From Synechococcus sp. PCC 7336 (GTDB taxonomy: Bacteria; Cyanobacteriota; Cyanobacteriia; Thermostichales; PCC-7336), in assembly GCF_000332275.1 (NCBI RefSeq), contig NZ_CM001776.1, positions 2,031,268 through 2,095,267 of the forward strand: a DNA stretch of 64,000 nt. The letters are read 5' to 3'. This document shows, in pieces, positions 7,202-13,658 of the stretch. Positions within the stretch are counted from its first letter, which is position 1, and each line of letters opens with the position of its first letter. Made by a program: the position numbers and the translations under genes. Below the pieces are notes generated by a model. It was given only the letters and a program-made list of their open reading frames with translations, was not told the DNA's origin and searched no databases.

Positions 7202-9181
7202 ATGCGAACAGCGAACATGAATGACTCTAGCTTCTTTTTCTCTCTCAACTCCAAAACAACTGTCAATGGATCGACTTTTGAAGACGAGGATATTATTTTC
7301 TTTGATGGGCAATCCTTTAGTACCTTTTTTGATGGTTCAGATCTAGGCTTAGATGGTTTAGAAATTGATGCTTTCGATGTCATTAGTAATACGGAAATTC
7401 TGCTCTCATTTACTACCGAGACAACGATCGACGGCATTGCCATTGATGACTCCGATCTCGTCAAATTCACTGCCAGCCAGTTGGGCAACACCACAGAAGG
7501 CAGCTTCGAGCTGTTCTTTGACGCCAGCGATGTGGGGCTGACCGCCAGTTCTGAAGATGTGGATGGGGTACAAATGCTTGAGGATGGCAGCCTGCTGATT
7601 TCTACGGTCAGCCGAGCGACAGTACCGGGGGGCGTAGAAGTGAGGGATGAAGATGTCCTGCGCTTCGCTCCCGCCTCTCTGGGGAGCAATACCAGTGGCG
7701 TCTGGTCGATCTATGTGGACGGTAGCGATCTTGGCCTAGACACCAGTAGCAGTGAAGATGTCACGGCGATCGCTTTGGACGATGCAGGTAACCTTCACCT
7801 ATCTACTTTGGGCAGCTTTTCGGTACCGGGGGTCAGTGGTGCCGATGAAGATGTTGTTGTCTTTACCCCTTCTTCTACAGGGCCAGTTACTGCGGGCAGT
7901 TTCCAGCCAGACTTATTTTTTGACGGTAGCCTTCTAGGCATCAGTGGCGATATTCGAGGGTTGGATCTGGCGATCGGATTTGGTGGAGGATCTGGCGGCG
8001 AATCTGAGCCGGTTAACAGCTCGCCCGTCGCCAGCGATGACAGTTTTATTCTGGATGCCGGGACTACCTTTACAGCCAGTGCGCCGGGGGTACTGGCCAA
8101 TGACAGCGATGCCGATGGCGACCCACTTGCTGTGAATTTGCTCGGCGGTGTCAGCAACGGTTCTCTGGTCTTTAACAGTGACGGTTCTTTTAGCTACACC
8201 CCAGATGTGGGGTTCAGCGGTGCAGACAGCTTTAGCTACGCAGTTAGCGATGGGCTGGCCAGCGATAGTGCCACCGTCGAGCTAGTGGTGAATGCCCCAG
8301 TCACCTCTGAATTCAATATTGAGTTTGTCTTCACTGATGGCAACTTGACCCCGAGCCAACAGGCCATATTTGATGGCGCAGCGAGTCGCTGGGAAGAAAT
8401 TATCACGGGCGATATCCCCGATGTTTTTGTGTCTGGCATTGGGCTCGTGGATGACTTGGCGATCGAGGTGAGCACCCCTTTCATTGATGGAGTCGGCAGC
8501 ATCCTCGGTCAGGCGGGACCGACCAGCCTCCGTTCGGGCTCGTTTCTACCTGCAGCGGGTATTGTGCAATTCGATGCTGCCGATGTCAGCAACTTGGAGG
8601 CCAACGGCCAGCTAGATGAAGTGGTTTTGCACGAGATCGGCCACGTCTTGGGCATCGGTACCATTTGGGAGTTTACGGGTCTTTTGGTTGGGGGCGGCTC
8701 AGCCGATCCGCGCTTTGTCGGCCAGCAGGCCACAGCTGAGTACAACAGCATTTTTGGCCTCAATGAGTCCTCCGTTCCGGTCGAGAATACGGGCGGTCCG
8801 GGCACGCGAGATTCCCACTGGCGGGAGTCGATCTTCGATAACGAACTGCTGACGGGTTTTCTCGACTCCGGCAGGCCCAACCCCCTCAGCCGAATTACGG
8901 TCGGATCGCTCGCAGATTTAGGATACAGCGTGAATTTGGCTGCCGCCGATCCCTATTTGCCACCCTCTCTAGTGGCAGGGGCTCAGTTCGATGCTGCATT
9001 GACCGATCGAGAAGCCGCTTTTGCTGCTCGGGGCGCTAGGTTCGCGGCTCGGGAATCTGCCTTTGCTGCTCGGGGTGCTGCTGTATCGGGCCCTCCCTCG
9101 ATCGAGGAGGAATTCTTGCCAGCGACTGCAAGCCCCGCTCAAATTATCCCGCTGACGGATATTGAACTGACCTTCGTCTAG
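7202..9181 (+). CDS. Leishmanolysin-like (M8) metalloprotease with repeat and cadherin/Ig-like domains
   Basis: A 659-residue probable secreted protein. Residues about 1-260 contain four divergent acidic repeats of about 60 residues, each with a DEDxxxF segment and ending near FFDGSDLGL. Residues about 270-365 form a cadherin/Ig-like module opening NSSPVASDDSF, with ANDSDADGDPL and SFSYTPDVGFSGADSFSY. The C-terminal part is the protease: HEIGHVLGIGTIW (477-489) gives the zinc site HExxHxxG, and His539 in DSHW is the likely third ligand. Leishmanolysins then have a Met-turn, but here the matching segment is ELLTG rather than ELMTG. The tail repeats AAFAARGA-like units. No classical signal peptide is seen; export by a type I route is possible. 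The start may be ATG 7202 or ATG 7217. It ends overlapping the convergent GNAT gene by four bases. Confidence 0.8.
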   Translation: MRTANMNDSSFFFSLNSKTTVNGSTFEDEDIIFFDGQSFSTFFDGSDLGLDGLEIDAFDVISNTEILLSFTTETTIDGIAIDDSDLVKFTASQLGNTTEGSFELFFDASDVGLTASSEDVDGVQMLEDGSLLISTVSRATVPGGVEVRDEDVLRFAPASLGSNTSGVWSIYVDGSDLGLDTSSSEDVTAIALDDAGNLHLSTLGSFSVPGVSGADEDVVVFTPSSTGPVTAGSFQPDLFFDGSLLGISGDIRGLDLAIGFGGGSGGESEPVNSSPVASDDSFILDAGTTFTASAPGVLANDSDADGDPLAVNLLGGVSNGSLVFNSDGSFSYTPDVGFSGADSFSYAVSDGLASDSATVELVVNAPVTSEFNIEFVFTDGNLTPSQQAIFDGAASRWEEIITGDIPDVFVSGIGLVDDLAIEVSTPFIDGVGSILGQAGPTSLRSGSFLPAAGIVQFDAADVSNLEANGQLDEVVLHEIGHVLGIGTIWEFTGLLVGGGSADPRFVGQQATAEYNSIFGLNESSVPVENTGGPGTRDSHWRESIFDNELLTGFLDSGRPNPLSRITVGSLADLGYSVNLAAADPYLPPSLVAGAQFDAALTDREAAFAARGARFAARESAFAARGAAVSGPPSIEEEFLPATASPAQIIPLTDIELTFV

Positions 9182-9825
9182 CCCGAAGGGGATTTTGGCG
9201 GTTTGAGAGATTTGTAGAGGAGTAGTTGAGGACTCATCCCCAATGCAGTCCAAGGGTTGGGCTGACGACCCAGGGTGCTGTAGCCCGCTCGAGTATAGAG
9301 ACTTCGAGCGGAACCATTGCTATCGAGTACGTGCAGGTAAATACACTCCCCTCCCCACCCGATCGCCACCGCTTCGGCCCCTACCAATAATTGGCTCGCT
9401 ACTCCCTGCCGTCGCCAATGGGGCAGTACGGCTAAGTTGGCAATATAGGGATGGCGCTGGCGATCGCCCAATAGACTGGAAGACGTCCTGCGCAGGCCAA
9501 TTTCTAACGTGCCCACCAGCCGTTCCCGCACCCAAGCTCCCAAACAGCAGTAATGGGGATTGCCCCCTTGCAAGCGGCGTCTGCTATCTTCCCGAATGCT
9601 CCAGCGCAACAGCGGCCACACCAGCCCCTGAACTCCCACTCGCGGATGAAACGATCGCGCTAAAACGTCGGCTATCTCGTCCAACTGCTCCAATCTCGCC
9701 GGATAGACCGAGACGGCGATCGCAGCGGGCCTCGATGGCGATTCCGAACGAGGCCGGGACGGTGAGGTCGGGGAGGGATCTCGATGGGAGGGGTGGGTGG
9801 TCATTGACAGATAAGCTCGACCCAT
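9178..9825 (-). CDS. GNAT family N-acetyltransferase
   Basis: A GCN5-related acetyltransferase of up to 215 residues. The acetyl-CoA-binding motif A is clear: IANLAVLPHWRRQGVASQLL, followed by a motif B region with LHVLDSNGSARSLYTRAGY. The first about 35 residues are Pro/Ser-rich and poorly conserved in appearance; ATG at 9804 (MTTHPS) is an alternative start. The substrate cannot be told. The gene is convergent with the M8 protease gene and shares four bases with it. It is transcribed away from mnmA, leaving about 170 bases for two divergent promoters. Confidence 0.85.
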   Translation of the reverse strand: MGRAYLSMTTHPSHRDPSPTSPSRPRSESPSRPAAIAVSVYPARLEQLDEIADVLARSFHPRVGVQGLVWPLLRWSIREDSRRRLQGGNPHYCCLGAWVRERLVGTLEIGLRRTSSSLLGDRQRHPYIANLAVLPHWRRQGVASQLLVGAEAVAIGWGGECIYLHVLDSNGSARSLYTRAGYSTLGRQPNPWTALGMSPQLLLYKSLKPPKSPSG

Positions 9826-9994
9826 TTAGATGGCAGCCGGAGCGCAATGCGATCGCAAGCTGTTGTTCTATCTCAGGGTAATTCCCTTTGCAAGTGCGAG
9901 GCTCCTGACGTTACCCACCGAAACCCATTAAAGTAGGAAAGTAAGCTCTATCCCCTGTTCGATCGCCATTCCAACCGAGCCCGTACCCACAGCC

Positions 9995-11119
9995 ATGACG
10001 TCAACCGTTACTGCCACTCAGCCATACTCCACCACCACTGCCCCCGAGACCGAAGTCGCAGTGGGCATGTCCGGTGGTGTCGATAGTTCCACTGCCGCTG
10101 CGGTTCTGCAAGAGCAGGGCTATCGGGTGGAAGGGATTACCCTCTGGCTGATGAAGGGCAAGGGCCAATGCTGCTCGGAAGGCATGGTGGATGCCGTGCA
10201 AGTATGCGACCAATTGGGCGTTCCCCATCATGTCGTCGATTCTCGCGAGGCGTTTGAAAGCGCGATCGTCAATTATTTGGTCGAGGGCTATGCCGGTGGC
10301 ACCACGCCTTTGCCCTGCTCTCGCTGCAATACGACGGTCAAATTTGGTCCCATGATTCACTATGCCCGCGAAACCTTGGGCATTGACACCATCGCCACCG
10401 GCCACTACGCTCGCATTCGCTATGCCCCCGAGGGCGATCGCTGGCAGTTATTGCGGGCGATCGATCGCAACAAAGACCAGTCCTATTTTCTCTACGATCT
10501 CAGACAGCAGCACCTAGCCCACACCCTGTTCCCATTAGGAGAATGGCCGAAGTCGGAAACCCGCCGCGTTGCCGCTCGACTCAACCTACATACGGCAGAC
10601 AAACCCGAAAGCCAGGATTTGTGCTTGGTGGAAGCCCACGGTTCGATGCAATCGTTTTTGGATCGCTATATTCCCCCTGCTAAAGGGGAAATTGTCGATC
10701 TGTCGGGCCGAGTTCTGGGCTATCACGAGGGCGTGCATCACTACACCATCGGTCAGCGCAAAGGGTTAGGCATCGCTGCCCCCCAACCGCTATACGTCAT
10801 TCGCCTCGATCCGGCCCTCAATCGCGTCGTGGTGGGGCCGCGAGAGCAGGCCACTCAGCCTGAGGCGATCGCCCGCAACGTCAATTGGGTATCGATGGAG
10901 CGCCCAGACGGCCCTCTGCGGGCCGAGGTGCAAATTCGCTATCGGTCTGAGCCCGTGCCGGCGACGATTACTCCCCTGCAGGACGATACTGGACGGCTAT
11001 CCCGCGCCCGCATTGTCTTTGACGAGCCTCAGTTTGGCGTCACCCCCGGTCAGGCAGCCGTGTGGTATGACGGCGATCTGTTGTTAGGCGGTGGTTTATT
11101 GGAGCGGTGCATTGCATAG
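9995..11119 (+). CDS. mnmA: tRNA-specific 2-thiouridylase MnmA
   Basis: The enzyme thiolates U34 of tRNA-Lys, -Glu and -Gln using ATP and a persulfide relay. The PP-loop ATP site MSGGVDSS is at residues 25-32. The catalytic Cys pair is visible as Cys111 in [11 protein letters not shown] and Cys210 in [15 protein letters not shown] and SYFLYDLRQ are further family landmarks, and the C-terminal beta-barrel carries IGQRKGLGI. At 374 residues it is of normal length, with a slightly extended, Thr-rich N-terminus. A small hairpin (CCGCC/GGCGG at 11215-11227) about 100 bases downstream may help end transcription. Confidence 0.96.
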   Translation: MTSTVTATQPYSTTTAPETEVAVGMSGGVDSSTAAAVLQEQGYRVEGITLWLMKGKGQCCSEGMVDAVQVCDQLGVPHHVVDSREAFESAIVNYLVEGYAGGTTPLPCSRCNTTVKFGPMIHYARETLGIDTIATGHYARIRYAPEGDRWQLLRAIDRNKDQSYFLYDLRQQHLAHTLFPLGEWPKSETRRVAARLNLHTADKPESQDLCLVEAHGSMQSFLDRYIPPAKGEIVDLSGRVLGYHEGVHHYTIGQRKGLGIAAPQPLYVIRLDPALNRVVVGPREQATQPEAIARNVNWVSMERPDGPLRAEVQIRYRSEPVPATITPLQDDTGRLSRARIVFDEPQFGVTPGQAAVWYDGDLLLGGGLLERCIA

Positions 11120-11370
11120 ATCGCTCGTCCCTCAGGGCAAATGCATACTCAGGTCGAGAGAATAGTAAGCGATAGTTATTTTCCCATCCAGCATTGAGGC
11201 CAAGTGCCTAGAGGCCGCCTTTGGCGGAGGAATCCTGACGTAAGAGGTTGGAACCTACATACCAACCCAGATCTGGGGCAAATTGGCAAGACGTATCAGA
11301 GACGACATAAGACAATGGTCGGCAGAGGTCTGTCAGGAATCAGAGATTGAAATCGATGAAAGGCTTCGAT

Positions 11371-11635
11371 AAACCTCGTCTAAGCAGAGACCCGTAGTTT
11401 TGAGAATGTGTCTATTAGACCCTCTCACTAGCGCTGTGGTTCGCTGCATTAGCCCCCTAAATCCCCCATTCTGGGGGACTTGAGGACAGTTCCAGTTGAG
11501 GGTTGGGAGGCGGGGAAGGCGATGGAGATCGGGATGATTAAAGTTGTAGAACGAAGCCAATAGCCTCTCGGAAGTCCCCCACTGGTGGGGGATTTAGGGG
11601 GCCGAGTGCAATGCCTGAAAACTCCAGATCTCAAT
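11371..11635. repeat. Dispersed repeat copy A (80-bp left arm, hairpin element, 33-bp right arm)
   Basis: The left arm (11371-11450) and right arm (11603-11635) match the two arms of copy B at 31001-31080 and 31120-31152, with only about two differences in the left arm. Between them sits an inverted-repeat element: a terminal GCCCCCTAAATCCCCC hairpin block at 11452-11481 and its inverted partner at 11572-11602, separated by a 90-base core. The inner element also occurs without most of the arms at 27761-27919 (copy C), in the opposite orientation. This fits a MITE-like element nested in, or carried with, a larger repeat. The right arm includes the ATG of the next gene. Confidence 0.8.
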
Positions 11636-12153
11636 TTGTGGTTGTTGGCGAGCCACTGCCCGACGATCCGCCTTACGTACGAGGATTGGCGAGCTCGGCA
11701 CGTCTAGCGGTTGTCCGAGAGGTGGTTTACTTCTGGCGATCTTATGGAATAGAGAAGTTTTGCATCCTAACAGCTAGGTGGCTGAAGCGGTTGAAACGGT
11801 TTGAAGCAGACATCCAGCGTTATGTGGCCGCCGAACGACTTTCCCCTTTTGTTGAGGAAGCTGGCCTGCAGTTTTTGCATTATGTTGCTGGCGACAGTGA
11901 CGCAGTCGTGGCAGCACTTGCCAGATTTGAGCTTGCTTTGCACGAAACCCGACTCGATTTGCACGAAGAACGAATTGTTGAGTGGCCCTGCGACCCGCAA
12001 CCGATCTTGTCTGCCATTCTTGACGAGACTGAGATAACCATGCCGTTAGTCTCTCGCCGCCATCGCGTCAGGGTTAGCCGCAGCCTTCCTGGTGGATTCA
12101 TGTCTGAATTGATTGACAATGCTCCAGACCGTTTTGAAGGAAATTGTCAGTAA
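11611..12153 (+). CDS. Unknown protein whose start lies in a dispersed repeat
   Basis: A 180-residue open frame with no family I recognise. The body is acidic-basic mixed and predicted helical (for example VVREVVYFWRSYGIEKF, LKRLKRFEADIQRYV, FLHYVAGDSDAVVAALARFE) with no signal peptide or membrane span. The first eight codons (MPENSRSQ) are inside the right arm of repeat copy A and recur, with the ATG, in copy B at 31128. The natural start may therefore have been replaced when the repeat arrived; the protein could be an N-terminally truncated relative of a longer cyanobacterial protein. No strong ribosome site precedes ATG 11611. Confidence 0.5.
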   Translation: MPENSRSQFVVVGEPLPDDPPYVRGLASSARLAVVREVVYFWRSYGIEKFCILTARWLKRLKRFEADIQRYVAAERLSPFVEEAGLQFLHYVAGDSDAVVAALARFELALHETRLDLHEERIVEWPCDPQPILSAILDETEITMPLVSRRHRVRVSRSLPGGFMSELIDNAPDRFEGNCQ

Positions 12154-12208
12154 TCCTAGCAGCTCGACTCGTCAGCATCTAAGATTTGTCCGGGTTAAGG
12201 CTGACTGT

Positions 12209-12970
12209 TTACAACGCCGCACGCACGCGATCGCTCAACTGTACTTGTGTGGCGCTAAACCCAGCTTGTCTCAAGTGGGCGAGATAGGCACTGCTAGCAT
12301 ATCGTCCATCTAGCTGCAGGGCTCGGGTGTATGCCTGTCGGGCAGCAGCGGTCTCGTTCTGGCTCCAATGGGCGATCGCCAAGGCCACCCAAGCATGGGG
12401 ATTGCCAGGTTCCAATACTGTTGCCTGTCGAGCGCTGTCAGCGGCCAAATCGTATTGCTGCAAGCGTTGATAGGCCAAACTCAAGTTGTAATGGGCAATT
12501 TCGTTGGCGGGATTTAACGCCGCTGCTGCGAGATGGGTTGCGACAGCAGCATCCAGATTCCCGCCGACGAGATAGACAATGCCTAGGGCGTTGAGGGCGG
12601 GCACAAACTCGGCATTGCGAGCGAGAGCCCCTTGCAAGGCAGCAATTGCCTCGGTCTCGCGCCCTGACAAATGCAGGGTCCAGCCTAAGATGACATGCCC
12701 GCCGAGATTGTTGGGGTCCAGTTCCACACTCGCTTGCAAGGCTGCGATCGCCTCTGGCATGCGACCCCGACCTCGCAATTCCAATCCTCGGATGCGCTGG
12801 CGCGCAGACTCGGCTTTATCCTCAGCGCTAGGTGTGGGCACTGGTGTGGGAGTCGGCTGAGGAGTAGCAGTTGGAGGAGTGGGGACAGTCGGGGCTGCTG
12901 GAGGTTGAGGGCTGCAACTGGCCGAGAGGGCGATTGTCAAGACAGCGATCGCCAGCTTCGAGAGCTTCAT
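12209..12970 (-). CDS. TPR lipoprotein
   Basis: Starting at ATG 12970 (MKLSKLAIAVLTIAL) the protein has a lipoprotein signal peptide ending in LSASC. A Pro/Thr-rich linker of about 30 residues follows, then a tetratricopeptide array of five to six units (AIAALQASVELDPNN, AIAALQGALARNAEF, AVATHLAAAALNPANE, AADSARQATVLEPGN, AARQAYTRALQLDGR). It should be a lipid-anchored periplasmic scaffold for protein contacts. An upstream in-frame start at 13027 would bury the signal peptide and is rejected. Its ATG overlaps the stop of yjbQ by four bases (ATGA, 12967-12970), so the two are translationally coupled. Confidence 0.85.
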   Translation of the reverse strand: MKLSKLAIAVLTIALSASCSPQPPAAPTVPTPPTATPQPTPTPVPTPSAEDKAESARQRIRGLELRGRGRMPEAIAALQASVELDPNNLGGHVILGWTLHLSGRETEAIAALQGALARNAEFVPALNALGIVYLVGGNLDAAVATHLAAAALNPANEIAHYNLSLAYQRLQQYDLAADSARQATVLEPGNPHAWVALAIAHWSQNETAAARQAYTRALQLDGRYASSAYLAHLRQAGFSATQVQLSDRVRAAL

Positions 12971-13383
12971 TCGCCGATCGCGTGAACGAGTAACTCGCGG
13001 GTGTAGGGGCGATCGCGATGTTCCCAAACATAAATGCCCTGCCAGGTACCCAACATCAGCCGCCCGTTGGCAATAGGGATGTGCTCGGAAGTGCTGGTGA
13101 GCGCGGTCCGAATATGGGCGGGCATATCGTCTGGACCTTCCATGCCGTGAGTGTAGCGCCCGTCTTCAGGCACCAAGCGGGCTAAAAACGCAGCTAAATC
13201 TCGCAGCACATCCGGGTCGGCATTCTCTTGAATCACCAAACTGGCGGAGGTATGCCGCAAAAATAGCGTACAGATCCCGGACTCAATGCCAGAAGCTTCC
13301 ACTAATTCTGCGACTTCTGAGGTGACGGGGCTGAACGACTTGCCACTCGTCCGAATATTTAAAGAATCTCGATACTGTTTCAT
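12967..13383 (-). CDS. yjbQ: YjbQ family (UPF0047) protein
   Basis: A 138-residue protein of the YjbQ/UPF0047 family, a small trimeric fold reported to have weak thiamine-phosphate synthase activity; the real role is unsettled. Family marks are ICTLFLRHTSASLVIQENAD, the DLAAFLARLVPEDGRYTH stretch, HIRTALTSTSEHIPI and the C-terminal GTWQGIYVWEHRDRP. Length is typical. It is the first gene of a two-gene unit, overlapping the TPR lipoprotein gene by four bases. The pairing of a cytosolic enzyme with an exported TPR protein has no obvious logic. Confidence 0.9.
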   Translation of the reverse strand: MKQYRDSLNIRTSGKSFSPVTSEVAELVEASGIESGICTLFLRHTSASLVIQENADPDVLRDLAAFLARLVPEDGRYTHGMEGPDDMPAHIRTALTSTSEHIPIANGRLMLGTWQGIYVWEHRDRPYTRELLVHAIGE

Positions 13384-13554
13384 CCCAAGTCCCTTGCGAT
13401 CGCAAGCCCCTAGAGGGCATTGTCAACTTAGCCGAGCATCGAAGAAATCGAGCGAGATAAAGCTGCTGACAAACTTTTCCCTGCTTTTCTGTCGTGGCGC
13501 CAGTCAACGGTCTGATTCAAACTGAGGGCGCTAGACAGGAGTTAGTTTAAGCCA

Positions 13555-13645
13555 TAAAAGCCCCGGCAGGAGAGCATTGCTCCGAGCTCGCACAACCTGT
13601 CGAGGAAGCCCACAGCCACGGCTGGGGTGGTTGCCGTGGGTAGAG
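13555..13645 (+). ncRNA. Orphan TnpB-type omega RNA-like element (IS200/IS605 right end)
   Basis: The segment reads like the 3' RNA scaffold of cyanobacterial TnpB elements. It has GGCAGG pairing with CCTGTC, an inner hairpin GAGC-ATT-GCTC, then GAGGAAGCCCAC and a terminal stem (CCCAC with AGCCAC pairing GTGGTT with GTGGG) ending GTGGGTAG. The GGAAGCCCAC...GTGGGTAG ending is what I recall for IS605-group right ends. No tnpB frame is readable in the 170 bases upstream, so if the call is right the nuclease gene has been lost. The alternative is a strong bidirectional terminator between yjbQ and the surface-protein gene. Confidence 0.4.
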
Positions 13646-13658
13646 AGGAGCGAAGGAA

